Of a stretch of DNA of 64,000 bases, positions 25,612 through 33,812 are shown piece by piece; the stretch's first letter is position 1, and every line of letters starts with the position of its first letter. The notes below the pieces were generated by a model that was not told the DNA's origin, ran no database searches, and worked only from the letters and a program-made list of their open reading frames with translations. This stretch comes from JBCBKP01 sp038521625. Its GTDB lineage: Bacteria > Planctomycetota > Phycisphaerae > Phycisphaerales > UBA1924. The translations under genes and the position numbers were made by a program. The stretch spans positions 323,596 to 387,595 of the forward strand of contig JBCBKP010000001.1 in NCBI GenBank assembly GCA_038521625.1. Reading direction: 5' to 3'.

Positions 25612-26181
25612 TCAGGGCCCGACGGTCAGCCCGACCGGCTGCGGCTTCACGCTGTGGCCCGGCGAGACCGCAAGGCCGAGAGGAACGCGCTCGCCGTTCG
25701 GGCCCTTGGGCGGGATGCCCTCGTTGTCGATGTGCCGCTGGATCGCCATGACCGCCTCGATCAGCATCTCGGGGCGCGGCGGGCAGCCGGGGACATAGAC
25801 ATCGACCGGGATGAACTGGTCGCAGCCCTGGACCGTGGCATAGGTGTCGAAGACGCCGCCGGTGCTGGCGCAGGCGCCCATCGAGATGACCCACTTCGGC
25901 TCGGTCATCTGCTCGTAGATCCTCTGGAGCACCGGGAGCATCTTGGTGGAGATCCGCCCGGCGACGATCAGCAGGTCGGACTGGCGGGGGCTGAAGCGCA
26001 TCACCTCGGCGCCGAAGCGGGCGAGGTCGTAGCGGCTCGACGCCGTCGCCATCAGCTCGATGCCGCAGCAGGCCGTGGCGAACGGGATCGGCCAGAGGCT
26101 GTTGCGGCGGGCCCAGTTGACGACCCGCTGGAGCTGGAGCGTCAGGATCTGGTCGGTGGCGATGGAGGCTTCGATGCCCAT
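25612..26181 (-). CDS. nuoB: NADH-quinone oxidoreductase subunit B
   Basis: The complex I subunit that carries the terminal iron-sulfur cluster N2, next to the quinone site; peripheral arm on the cytoplasmic face. Of its 189 residues the conserved core is intact: WPIPFATACCGIELMA (two adjacent Cys), SMGACASTGG, VYVPGCPPRPE (fourth Cys). A C-terminal extension of about 35 residues (PPKGPNGERVPLGLAVSPGH...) follows the core. GAGGAG precedes ATG 26181. No other nuo gene is adjacent, so it is either an orphan or a second copy. Confidence 0.95.
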   Translation of the reverse strand: MGIEASIATDQILTLQLQRVVNWARRNSLWPIPFATACCGIELMATASSRYDLARFGAEVMRFSPRQSDLLIVAGRISTKMLPVLQRIYEQMTEPKWVISMGACASTGGVFDTYATVQGCDQFIPVDVYVPGCPPRPEMLIEAVMAIQRHIDNEGIPPKGPNGERVPLGLAVSPGHSVKPQPVGLTVGP

Positions 26182-26287
26182 GGAACGTCACTCCTCGGAG
26201 ATGGCGGAGCATAGTCCCGCCGAGGATCCTGTTCGGCAGGAACGGGCTCCCCGATGAGCCGACGGATCCACCGTTTATAGTTCGGAC

Positions 26288-26302
26288 TCAAAAAGATTTT
26301 GA
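26288..26302. promoter_or_regulatory. Palindromic operator candidate TCAAAA-N3-TTTTGA
   Basis: A perfect 6-bp inverted repeat with a 3-base spacer (AGA), very AT-rich in a GC-rich genome, placed between the divergent nuoB and marR starts. The size and symmetry fit a MarR-dimer site. TATAGT at 26276-26281 just upstream could be a -10 toward marR. Confidence 0.55.
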
Positions 26303-26318
26303 CTACGAAGAATAGTCA
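26300..26318. promoter_or_regulatory. Second inverted repeat TGACTA-N7-TAGTCA
   Basis: Six-base arms (26300-26305 and 26313-26318) overlapping the end of the first palindrome by three bases. It may be an additional half of the operator or an independent site; less convincing than the first. Confidence 0.35.
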
Positions 26319-26358
26319 GCGAGGCTGGGGGCGTTCGCCGGGCAGGAGGACCGCCGGG

Positions 26359-26976
26359 GTGACCGACAGCACGCACCAACTCGCCGCCGCGATGCACAAG
26401 CTGGTGCTGCTGCTGCGATCGGAAGGCCGCGCCGGAGCGCGCACCGCCGGGTTATCGGCGACGCAAGCGCAGATCCTGGCCGAGGTCGAGCGGCTCGAGC
26501 AGCCGGGCGTCGGGGCGATCGCGGCGGCGCTGTCGCTGACGGCGCCGACGGTGAGCTCGGCGGTCTCGACGCTGGTCAAGAAGGGACTGGTCGAGAAGGT
26601 GAGGCGTGAGGACGACGCACGGGCAGTGCGGCTGGCGCTGACGCCGGCGGGTCGCGCGATCGCGGAGTCCTCGGACGAGTGGCCGCACGCGTTGATCGAC
26701 GGGCTCGGCGGTCTCGGTGAGGACGAGCGCGCGGAGCTGCTGCGTTCGTTCACGCGGCTGATCGGGTCGCTGGAGCGGTCGGGGGCGATCCCGCTGTCCC
26801 GGATGTGCGTGAACTGCGCGCACTTCCGACCGGAGGCGCACCCCGGCGAGGCCAGACCGCATCACTGCGCGTTGATCGACGCGCCGATTGGTTTGACCGA
26901 TCTGCGGATCGACTGCGGGGAGATGGAGCCGGCGGAAGCGCCGGCGCGGGATCGATCGCTGGCCGCGCTCGGCTGA
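26359..26976 (+). CDS. MarR-family regulator with C-terminal Cys/His cluster
   Basis: A 205-residue dimeric winged-helix repressor or sensor. The MarR domain covers about residues 5-140: LSATQAQILAEVE, the recognition helix TAPTVSSAVSTLVKKGLV, and the wing KVRREDDARAVRLALT. An extra C-terminal segment of about 45 residues has CVNCAHFRPEAH, then PHHCALIDAPIGLTDLRIDC: four Cys and several His in the pattern of an Fe-S or zinc site, which suggests redox or NO sensing. Start GTG 26359 has AGGAGG 9 bases upstream; TTG 26299 lies inside the operator and is rejected. It heads the protoglobin/redoxin cassette. Confidence 0.9.
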   Translation: MTDSTHQLAAAMHKLVLLLRSEGRAGARTAGLSATQAQILAEVERLEQPGVGAIAAALSLTAPTVSSAVSTLVKKGLVEKVRREDDARAVRLALTPAGRAIAESSDEWPHALIDGLGGLGEDERAELLRSFTRLIGSLERSGAIPLSRMCVNCAHFRPEAHPGEARPHHCALIDAPIGLTDLRIDCGEMEPAEAPARDRSLAALG

Positions 26977-27035
26977 GCGCGGGGTGGCATTGGGGTCGGG
27001 GGGCCGGCCCGCTCGCACTGTGGAAGGAGACCGGA

Positions 27036-27719
27036 ATGTCGCGATCGATTCTCGCGGGCGCTGTCGCTGCGCCCATCCTGTTGTCACTCTCCGCGGGCTG
27101 CGCCACGGTCAGCACGGCGCAGCCGTCGCTCCGCCCGGACGGCTCGATCATCGGGGCGCCGCGTTCGAATCGAGGGTTCGAGGCGATCTCGGAGTCGGAG
27201 CTGGCGCTGTTGAAGAAGTCGGTGCTCTTCACGGAGGAGGACGCGCGGTACCTGCGGATGTCGAAGGCGGTGCTGAGTCCGCACCTCGACGAGCTGCTGG
27301 GCGTCTGGTACGGCTTCGTGGGCGCGAACGAGCACCTGCTGTACTACTTCTCGAGCCCGAGCACGGGCGACCCGCAGCCGGAGTACCTGGCGCGCGTCCG
27401 CGAGCGCTTCGGCCGCTGGGTGCTCGAGACCGCCGACGCCGATTTCGATCAGGCGTGGCTGAACCGGCAGCTCGAGATCGGTTTGCGTCACCACCGGATC
27501 GCGAAGAACACGACCGACGACGCGGACGCCGCGGCGCACATCCCGCTGCGGTACATGATCGCGCTGTACTACCCGGTGACGGCGACGATGGAACCGTTCC
27601 TCGCGCGGGGCGGCCACTCCGAGGAGGACGTCCGCAAGATGCACGCGGCGTGGGAGAAGGCGGTGCTGATGAGCGCCATCCTGTGGGTCCAGCCGTACAC
27701 GCCGCCGCGCGACTTCTGA
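27036..27719 (+). CDS. Protoglobin-like lipoprotein
   Basis: A 227-residue protein with a lipoprotein signal peptide (lipobox LSAGC, Cys22) and a globin-like domain from about residue 55. LFTEEDARYLRMSKAVLSPH, LDELLGVWYGFV and HLLYYFSSPS match the start of protoglobins; LEIGLRHHRIA supplies the probable proximal heme His (152 or 153); HIPLRYMIALYYPVT and the last helix follow. A heme protein sensing or binding O2, NO or CO outside the cytoplasm is inferred; protoglobins are normally cytoplasmic, so a lipid anchor is unusual. AAGGAGA precedes ATG 27036. It lies 59 bases after marR. Confidence 0.8.
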   Translation: MSRSILAGAVAAPILLSLSAGCATVSTAQPSLRPDGSIIGAPRSNRGFEAISESELALLKKSVLFTEEDARYLRMSKAVLSPHLDELLGVWYGFVGANEHLLYYFSSPSTGDPQPEYLARVRERFGRWVLETADADFDQAWLNRQLEIGLRHHRIAKNTTDDADAAAHIPLRYMIALYYPVTATMEPFLARGGHSEEDVRKMHAAWEKAVLMSAILWVQPYTPPRDF

Positions 27720-27770
27720 GATGCGGTCCTGTGGGTTGCTCTTGGTGGGTTCTTAGAAAGGAGATCGAAC

Positions 27771-28007
27771 ATGGAGAAGGCAACATTCTATCACGCGGGC
27801 TGCCCGGTGTGCGTCGAGGCGGAGCGGCCAGTCGCCGACGGTCTGGACCGGTCGCGGTACGAGGTCGAGGTCGTGCACCTCGGGGAGTCGAGCGGACGCA
27901 TCGCGGAGGCCGAGTCGGCGGGCGTGGGGTCGGTGCCGGCGCTGGTGATCGGCGGCGCGGCGCTGCACATCAACCACGGCGCGGACCTGACGGCGCTGAA
28001 GGGATGA
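27771..28007 (+). CDS. Small redoxin with CPVC motif
   Basis: A 78-residue cytoplasmic protein with a thioredoxin/glutaredoxin fold: opening strand ATFYHAGCPVC (Cys11 and Cys14), YEVEVVHLGE, and VGSVPALVI with the cis-Pro. Resembles short thiol oxidoreductases of the glutaredoxin-3 or thioredoxin-like class. AAAGGAG is 8 bases before ATG 27771. It lies 51 bases behind the protoglobin gene and is likely co-transcribed with it and marR; a hairpin follows. Confidence 0.82.
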   Translation: MEKATFYHAGCPVCVEAERPVADGLDRSRYEVEVVHLGESSGRIAEAESAGVGSVPALVIGGAALHINHGADLTALKG

Positions 28008-28012
28008 CGGTT

Positions 28013-28039
28013 CGGGCGGCCGCCGAGGGGCGCCGCCCG
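28013..28039 (+). terminator. Hairpin ending the marR-protoglobin-redoxin unit
   Basis: CGGGCGGC (28013-28020) and GCCGCCCG (28032-28039) form a strong stem a few bases after the redoxin stop; no T run. The convergent ACT-domain gene ends at 28070. Confidence 0.55.
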
Positions 28040-28069
28040 GCATTGCGATCGTGACGCGGGCGATCGCGC

Positions 28070-28537
28070 TCAGGCCGCGCCGGAATCGGTCGGACGCTCG
28101 GGCGCGATCACGCCGGTGGGCAGGTCGGCCTCGGAGAGGCGCCGGACGACGAAGCCCGGGTCGTCGACTCGGAGGACGCAGAGCTCGGGGCGTCCGTTGC
28201 GGCTCGGGGCCATGTAGGCGTAGCGGACGTTGACGCGTTCGTCGGCCATCGTCTTGGCGAGCTCGCGGAGCGTGCCCTCGCGCTCGCCGGTCTCGACGGC
28301 GACGACCTCGGCCTCAAGGATCGGGCCGATGCCGGACTCGGTGAGGGACTCGCAGACGGCGCGGAGCTGCTCGACCGGGTCGCCCAGGAGGCGGACGAGC
28401 CCGCGCCCGTTGTGCTCTGAGACGGACATGGACTCGATCTGGACGCCGGCGGCGGCGACGGCCTCGAGGACGCCGGCGAGCTCGCCGGGGCGGTCATCGA
28501 GGTAGATCGAGAATTCGTGGAGGCAGCGTGGGCTCAT
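28070..28537 (-). CDS. Tandem ACT-domain protein
   Basis: A 155-residue cytoplasmic protein made of two ACT domains: the first at residues 6-70 (FSIYLDDRPGELAGVLEAVAAAGVQIESMSV) and the second at about 78-145 (VVAVETGEREGTLRELAKTMADERVNVRYAY). ACT domains bind amino acids as allosteric ligands; a free-standing pair is usually a regulator or an enzyme partner, but no ligand is evident. ATG 28537 with GGAA upstream and TAGAGT as possible -10 some 18 bases before the start. Confidence 0.85.
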   Translation of the reverse strand: MSPRCLHEFSIYLDDRPGELAGVLEAVAAAGVQIESMSVSEHNGRGLVRLLGDPVEQLRAVCESLTESGIGPILEAEVVAVETGEREGTLRELAKTMADERVNVRYAYMAPSRNGRPELCVLRVDDPGFVVRRLSEADLPTGVIAPERPTDSGAA

Positions 28538-28572
28538 GCAAAGTTCCGGGCCGCGACTCTAGGCGGGCCCCG

Positions 28573-30066
28573 TTACGCGGGCTCCGGGCCGCGGGTTCGG
28601 ACGTGTGTCTCGTCCTCTGAGGTGGCGGGGTTCTTCGACGCTCCGCGCTCGGAGCCTGCAAGATCGGCGAGCGTAAAGCGGTCCGAGGCGGATCGTTGCG
28701 CCCGTTTGAGGGCGTCCCACGTCTCCGGATCGACGTCCGCGGGCTCCTGGGGGGCGCCGGCGGAGCGTCGCCAGGCGTCGAGGACGCTGGAGGCCTCGAT
28801 CTGGTGGGCCGGGCGGGCCAGGGTGAAGCGGTCGGGCTCGTCGGCGGCGGTGCCCGTCTGGCGGAGGACGCCCACCGCGGCGAGCGCGGTGAGCACGCGC
28901 TCGGCGCTGGATTCGGAGATGCCCACCGCGCGGGCGGCGTGGCGCGGGCCCGTGGTCTTGGCGCGCTCGAAGCGCCCGGCGACGACGGCGGCGACGGCCA
29001 GGGCGGCCATGGGATCGACCGCGGCGTTGTCGGCGTCCGAGGCGGCCTCGTCCTCGGCCGACCAGGCGTCGAAGTGCTGCAGGGCATATGCGACCTGGAG
29101 CCCGAAGAGCACGATCAGCCAGGTCGCGTAGACCCAGAGCAAGAAGAGCGGCAGGAACGCCACGGCGCCGTACAGCTGCTCGAAGTTGCCGATCGCGAAA
29201 CCGACGTAGCCGGTGAACGCCCACTTGGCGGCCTCCCACATCACCGCGGCGACCGCCGCGCCGGCGAGGGCGGGGCGGAGCCGAACGCGGGTGTTGGGGA
29301 CGGTCGTGTAGGCGAGCAGCAGGAGCGAGAGGTTGACCAGCAGCGTGACGGTCAGCCCGAGGATCGTGCCCCAGACGCCCTCGTCGGCGGGGAGCAGCGC
29401 CTGGATCCTCCCGCCGACGGCGAAGGCGCCGAGGAGCAGGATGGTGCCCAGCGTGAGCGTGGTCCAGTACATCGCGACGCGCCGCGACCAGGCTCGCCCG
29501 GTCGGCGCGCGGTAGATCTGGTTGAACGACTTCTCGAGCTCGACGAGCATCGAGATCGAGGCGTACGCGAGCAGCAGCACGCCGAGGATGCCGATGGCGC
29601 GGAGCGGGACGTTGGCCGCCTGGTCGAGGAGCTGGCGGACGAGGTCGTCGGTGCGCACCGAGCCGATCGAGTCCGTCGCCTCTGCCGTTGCCGGCTCGAC
29701 GCGGTCCCTGGCGCTTTCCGCGATCTCGGCCTCGCCCGGCTCGGGCGCGGCCGTGCCGACGGGCGACTCCTGTTCTCCCGGTTCGGCCGTCGCGCCCGCG
29801 TCGTTGGTGATGGTGTCGATGCCGGCGTAGGCGAGCAGGCGTTCGACCTGCGGCCGCAGCTCCTCCTCTCCAACGAATTGGTTGACGACCACGGCGGAGA
29901 TCACGAGCACCGGCACGATCGTGAAGATCGTGCGATAGGCGAGCGCGGCGGCCATGCGCGGGATCTGGCTGCGCGTGATGCCGCGGCCGACCTGGCGCAT
30001 GACGCGCGCGGTCTTGCGGAGCTCCTCGCGCTCCTTGGTGATTCGGTCGAAGAGGCGCGCGAGCAT
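28573..30066 (-). CDS. YihY/BrkB-family inner-membrane protein
   Basis: A 497-residue protein of the BrkB family, often labelled ribonuclease BN but really a membrane protein of unclear role. Visible: AAALAYRTIFTIVPVLVISAVVVNQF, ASISMLVELEKSFNQIYR, RRVAMYWTTLTLGTILLL, FGLQVAYALQH, about six helices in all. A 70-residue Glu/Ala-rich insert (about 88-150) separates helices 1 and 2, and the 160-residue tail after the last helix looks like a winged-helix region (RAVGISESSAERVLTALAAVGVLR). Its ATG overlaps the stop of the pseudouridine synthase gene (TGATG), so the two are translationally coupled. Confidence 0.9.
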   Translation of the reverse strand: MLARLFDRITKEREELRKTARVMRQVGRGITRSQIPRMAAALAYRTIFTIVPVLVISAVVVNQFVGEEELRPQVERLLAYAGIDTITNDAGATAEPGEQESPVGTAAPEPGEAEIAESARDRVEPATAEATDSIGSVRTDDLVRQLLDQAANVPLRAIGILGVLLLAYASISMLVELEKSFNQIYRAPTGRAWSRRVAMYWTTLTLGTILLLGAFAVGGRIQALLPADEGVWGTILGLTVTLLVNLSLLLLAYTTVPNTRVRLRPALAGAAVAAVMWEAAKWAFTGYVGFAIGNFEQLYGAVAFLPLFLLWVYATWLIVLFGLQVAYALQHFDAWSAEDEAASDADNAAVDPMAALAVAAVVAGRFERAKTTGPRHAARAVGISESSAERVLTALAAVGVLRQTGTAADEPDRFTLARPAHQIEASSVLDAWRRSAGAPQEPADVDPETWDALKRAQRSASDRFTLADLAGSERGASKNPATSEDETHVRTRGPEPA

Positions 30067-30905
30067 CAGGCGCGGGCCCGCTGTCGTCGTGGGTCGGCGG
30101 CGGCGCGCCGCAGGGCGCGGACCTCGGCGGACGCGAGCTCGCGCCAGAGGCCTCGGGCGACGCCCTTGAGCCGGACCGGCCCCATGGCGATGCGCTCGAG
30201 CCGCTTCACGGGGTGCCCGACGGCGGACAGCATGCGCCGGACCTGGCGGTTGCGGCCCTCGCGGAGCGTGATCTCGATCGTGGTCTTGTCGGCCTCGGTG
30301 TGCACGACCTGGATCTCCACGTGGCTCGTCCGCGCGGCGCCAACCGTGCGTCCCTCGCGTCGTTCGGCGAGGAAGATGCCGCGTTCCAGTTCTTCGACGG
30401 CCGAGGGCTCGATCCTGCCGCGGACGACGGCGCGGTAGGTCTTGGGCACCCCGTAGCGGGGGTGCGTCAGGCGGTTGGCGAGCTCCCCGTCGTTCGTGAG
30501 CAGCACGAGTCCGGTGGTGTCGTAATCGAGCCGCCCCACGGGGAAGAGTTTCGGCGCGAGCGGGTGATCGACGAGGTCGACGACGGTCCGCCGGTCGGCG
30601 CCGGGCTCGTCCTTGGCGGTCGAGAGCGTCCTGGGCGGCTTGTTGAGCAGGATGTAGATCGGCTTGGGGGCCTTGGGGAGCGGGCGGCCCTCGACCTCGA
30701 TGGTGTCCTCGCGGGGGTCGACCCAGACCGGGAGCTGGCGGACGGTGTTGCCGTTCACCCGGACCATCCCGCCCTCGATCATGCGTTCGCACTCGCGCCG
30801 GCTGGCGACGCCGGCGTCGGCCATGACGCGCTGGAGGCGCTCGCCGCGGGCGTCGTCGGTGAGCTCGGCGGGCCGTTCGTCGGGTTGTCGTCGCTTGCGT
30901 GGCAC
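30066..30905 (-). CDS. Pseudouridine synthase, RsuA/RluB family
   Basis: Isomerises uridine to pseudouridine in rRNA; 279 residues. S4 RNA-binding domain at the start (RLQRVMADAGVASRRECERMIEGGMVRVNG), the catalytic GRLDYDTTGLVLLTNDG with the active Asp, and KTYRAVVRG plus TLREGRNRQVRRMLSAVGHPVKRLERI at the C-terminal end. Start GTG 30905 is preferred: TACGAT lies five bases before it and no Shine-Dalgarno sequence is seen anywhere upstream. Its stop overlaps the brkB-like start. Confidence 0.93.
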   Translation of the reverse strand: MPRKRRQPDERPAELTDDARGERLQRVMADAGVASRRECERMIEGGMVRVNGNTVRQLPVWVDPREDTIEVEGRPLPKAPKPIYILLNKPPRTLSTAKDEPGADRRTVVDLVDHPLAPKLFPVGRLDYDTTGLVLLTNDGELANRLTHPRYGVPKTYRAVVRGRIEPSAVEELERGIFLAERREGRTVGAARTSHVEIQVVHTEADKTTIEITLREGRNRQVRRMLSAVGHPVKRLERIAMGPVRLKGVARGLWRELASAEVRALRRAAADPRRQRARA

Positions 30906-30910
30906 ACCCG

Positions 30911-30916
30911 ATCGTA
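30911..30916 (-). promoter_or_regulatory. Putative -10 of the leaderless pseudouridine synthase gene
   Basis: TACGAT on the minus strand, five bases before GTG 30905; this supports the choice of that start. Confidence 0.45.
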
Positions 30917-31058
30917 CGAGGGCGATCGCCTTCACCGATAGCGGTGGGGACGTTGCCGGCAGATCGAGCGGTGCGGCGCGGAGCTGATCGCGTGGCCCGG
31001 TCGTCGAGCGATCGTCTCGGGCTCGCCGATTGTGGCCTGGCGCACAGGAGCGAACCCG

Positions 31059-32507
31059 ATGCCCGAGCACGAACTGCCCCACCTGGTCCGAGACGACACC
31101 CCCGACGACGGGATGTTCCTGACGCCCAGGGTGCTGGACCACACGGCCTTCCAGAAGTACGCGGAGTCGCTGCGCGCGATCGTCGCGGAGGCGAGCCAGC
31201 GGACGCGCGGGCTGATCGACGAGGTGGAATCGGCGAGCGGCGCGGCGGTCGAGGCCCGGGACGCGACCCAGGCCCTCCGCGAGCGGATGGAGGTCGCCGT
31301 CCGGCTGATCCCCACGCTCGACCAGCGGGCGACCAAGGCCGCGGAGCTGATCGAGCAGGCGGAGACGAAGGCGACCACGATCGAGCAGGACCACAGCGAG
31401 TCGCTGCGGGCCTTCGAGGCCCAGCTCGAGCACCGGGTCGCCGAGGCGGTCGGCCGGGCCGAGGCCCGGGCGGCGGCCGCGATGGAGGGCGTGCTGGGCC
31501 GGGTCGCCGAGGCCGAGGCACGCGCCGATCGCGCGGTCGATGGCGTGCTCGACCGGATCGCCGACGCCGAGACCCGCGCGGACCGGGCGTCGGGCTCGAT
31601 GCTCGAGCGCGTCGAGGCCGCCGAGGCCCGGGCGGCTCAGGCGCAGGCGTACATCGCCGAGCTCGAGCGGAGCCTTGCGGAGACCGAATCGCGCCTCGAG
31701 CGGGCCCTCGCGGCGCAGGCGTCGATCGCGGAGCCGATCGACCGCGCGGCGACGCGCATGGGCGAGATCGCGGACTCGATGGACGCGGTGGGCCCGCGGA
31801 TCGACGCGCTGGCCGAGCGGGCGCAGACGGTGATCGACGAGGCGGCGACCGAGCGCCTGGAGGCCCTGCGCGAATCGGCGGAGGCGACGATCGCGATGCT
31901 GAGCGACCGGACCGCGGACGCGGCGGGCGTCGCGGCCCGCCTGGAGGCCGTGCTGGGGTCCGGCTCGGGCTCGGTGACGACCAGGCTCGGCGCGATCGTG
32001 GAGGCGGCGCAGTCGGCGGACAGCGCGACCGACCGCCTCGAGACGATCGCGCGGCAGGCCGACGAGGCGCGCGGCGTGCTCAGCGCGTCGCTGCTCGAGG
32101 CCGTGGATCACATCGACCGGCTGGACACGGAGCGCGACCGGCTCGTGCGGGCGATCGCGTCAAGCATCGAGGCCGCCCAGATGGAACGCCCGGAGATCGA
32201 GGCCTCGCTGGAGGAGGTCGAGGGACGGATGGAGCGCGTGCGCGAGACGCAGCGCGAGCTCTCGGAGGCGACCGGTGAGGTGCACGAGGCGGCGCAGGCC
32301 GCGGTCGAGACCCTCGCGTCGCGAACCGGCGAGATCCACCGCATGATCGACGACGCCGTCGAGGACGGGATGGCCAAGGCCGAGCAGGTCGGCGCCTGGC
32401 TGACACGCGTGATCGCCAAGGCCAACGAGGCCGCGAAGCGCGCCGAGGCGAGCTCGGCCGAGCCCGAGGTCGCCGTGATCAAGCGCCGCGGCGCCGCCAG
32501 CGGCTGA
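31059..32507 (+). CDS. Long coiled-coil protein
   Basis: A 482-residue, Ala/Glu/Arg-rich protein that is helical almost throughout, with heptad patterns from about residue 35 to 460 and several internal near-repeats (AEARADRAVDGVLDRIADAETRADRA). A short Pro/Asp-rich head and a basic tail (EVAVIKRRGAASG) flank the coil; no membrane helix. It could be a cytoskeletal or scaffold filament protein; no named family recognised. AGGAG about 8 bases before ATG 31059. Convergent with pheA, only 3 bases between the stops. Confidence 0.8.
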   Translation: MPEHELPHLVRDDTPDDGMFLTPRVLDHTAFQKYAESLRAIVAEASQRTRGLIDEVESASGAAVEARDATQALRERMEVAVRLIPTLDQRATKAAELIEQAETKATTIEQDHSESLRAFEAQLEHRVAEAVGRAEARAAAAMEGVLGRVAEAEARADRAVDGVLDRIADAETRADRASGSMLERVEAAEARAAQAQAYIAELERSLAETESRLERALAAQASIAEPIDRAATRMGEIADSMDAVGPRIDALAERAQTVIDEAATERLEALRESAEATIAMLSDRTADAAGVAARLEAVLGSGSGSVTTRLGAIVEAAQSADSATDRLETIARQADEARGVLSASLLEAVDHIDRLDTERDRLVRAIASSIEAAQMERPEIEASLEEVEGRMERVRETQRELSEATGEVHEAAQAAVETLASRTGEIHRMIDDAVEDGMAKAEQVGAWLTRVIAKANEAAKRAEASSAEPEVAVIKRRGAASG

Positions 32508-32510
32508 CCC

Positions 32511-33812
32511 TCAGAGGACGCGCTTGGACCGTGGGTAGCTGCCCAGGATCGTCAGGTCCTGGCAGTGGGCCGAGGCGCGCGCCATGGCGGCGGCGACGTC
32601 GTCGTCGTCGCGGTGCCCCTCCAGATCGGCGAAGAACGTGTACTGCCAGTTCTCGCGACCGCTGGGCCGCTTGTCGAGGTGGCTGAGGTTGATCCCGCCG
32701 GCGTGCAGCACCGAGAGAACCTCGGCCAGGGCGCCCGGCCGGTCCTCGGTCGTGAACATGATGCTGGTCTTGTCGTGCCCGCTGCGTCGGGCACGCTCCC
32801 GGCTGATGACCATGAATCGCGTGAGGTTGTTGGGGTTGTCCTCGATGCGCGGGAAGAGGGTCTTGAGCCCGTACATCTCGCCGGCCAGAGATGTCCCGAT
32901 CGCGGCGGTGGTCGGCTTGTGGCCGATCCGCTCGGCCGTGGCGCACTCCTCGGCGGCGATCTGCGCGGCGCGGCTCGAGCTCGCGGCGGCGATCTGCTCG
33001 GCCCTGGGCAGCTGGGTCGCCAGCCATGTGCGGCACTGGCTGAAGACCTCGGGCTTGGAATAGACCCGCGTGATCTCGCCCGGCTTGCAGATGGCGAGCA
33101 GGGCGTGGTGCACCGCGAGCTGGGCCTCGGCGTAGATCGAGACCCGCGAGGTGTGCTTCTGGAACGCGTCGAGCGTCTCGGCGATGCCGCCGCCCGTGGA
33201 GTTCTCGATCGGGACCAGCCCGTAGTTGACGTGCCCCCGACGCACCTCGGTGAACACGCCGCCGATCTCGCGGAGGTCCTCGTAGTCGACCGAGCGGCCG
33301 AACTGCTTCATGGCGGCGACGTGGCTCTGGCTGCCGGGCGGGCCGAGGTAGCCGATCCGCAGCGGCTGCTCCAGCGCGAACGAGCCCGACATCAGCTCGC
33401 GGTAGATGCCCTCGATCGTGCGGTTGGGCAGCGGGCCGTGGTTGTTGGCGATGGCGCGGTCGAGGACCTGGGCCTCGCGGTGGGGGGCGTAGATCGGCGT
33501 GCCGGAGCCGCGCTTGACCTTGCCGACCTGCACGACCAGGTCGGCCCGCTCGTTGAGCGTCGCGACGAGCTTCTGATCGACGCGGTCGATCTTCTTGCGC
33601 AGCGCAGCGAGCTCGGCGGTCTGCTTGGGCGATTCCGAGGCCTCGGGCGAGCCGGCGCGATCGGGGCGTCCGGCGGCCCGCCCGCGGGTGGCCTTCTTGG
33701 TCGCTTTCCTGGTCGCCTTCTTGGCGGCTCGCCCGGTGGTCTTCCGGGTCGCCCGCTTGGCCACCTTCTTGGGGGCTCGCTTGGCGGTCTTTTTGGAGGC
33801 TCGCTTGGCCAT
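32511..33812 (-). CDS. pheA: Chorismate mutase/prephenate dehydratase with histone-like N-terminal tail
   Basis: Bifunctional phenylalanine-biosynthesis enzyme, 433 residues against about 360-390 for the family. After a 55-residue basic tail (MAKRASKKTAKRAPKKVAKR continuing with KATRKATKKATRG) come chorismate mutase (about 66-150; LRKKIDRVDQKLVATLNERA), prephenate dehydratase (about 152-335; IGYLGPPGSQSH, GLVPIENSTGGGI, NNLTRFMVI) and an ACT domain (TTEDRPGALAEVLSVLH, with DKRP in place of ESRP) for feedback by phenylalanine. ATG 33812 with AAAGGA 7 bases upstream makes the tail genuinely translated. The tail resembles histone H1-like and AlgP-like repeats. Confidence 0.93.
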   Translation of the reverse strand: MAKRASKKTAKRAPKKVAKRATRKTTGRAAKKATRKATKKATRGRAAGRPDRAGSPEASESPKQTAELAALRKKIDRVDQKLVATLNERADLVVQVGKVKRGSGTPIYAPHREAQVLDRAIANNHGPLPNRTIEGIYRELMSGSFALEQPLRIGYLGPPGSQSHVAAMKQFGRSVDYEDLREIGGVFTEVRRGHVNYGLVPIENSTGGGIAETLDAFQKHTSRVSIYAEAQLAVHHALLAICKPGEITRVYSKPEVFSQCRTWLATQLPRAEQIAAASSSRAAQIAAEECATAERIGHKPTTAAIGTSLAGEMYGLKTLFPRIEDNPNNLTRFMVISRERARRSGHDKTSIMFTTEDRPGALAEVLSVLHAGGINLSHLDKRPSGRENWQYTFFADLEGHRDDDDVAAAMARASAHCQDLTILGSYPRSKRVL

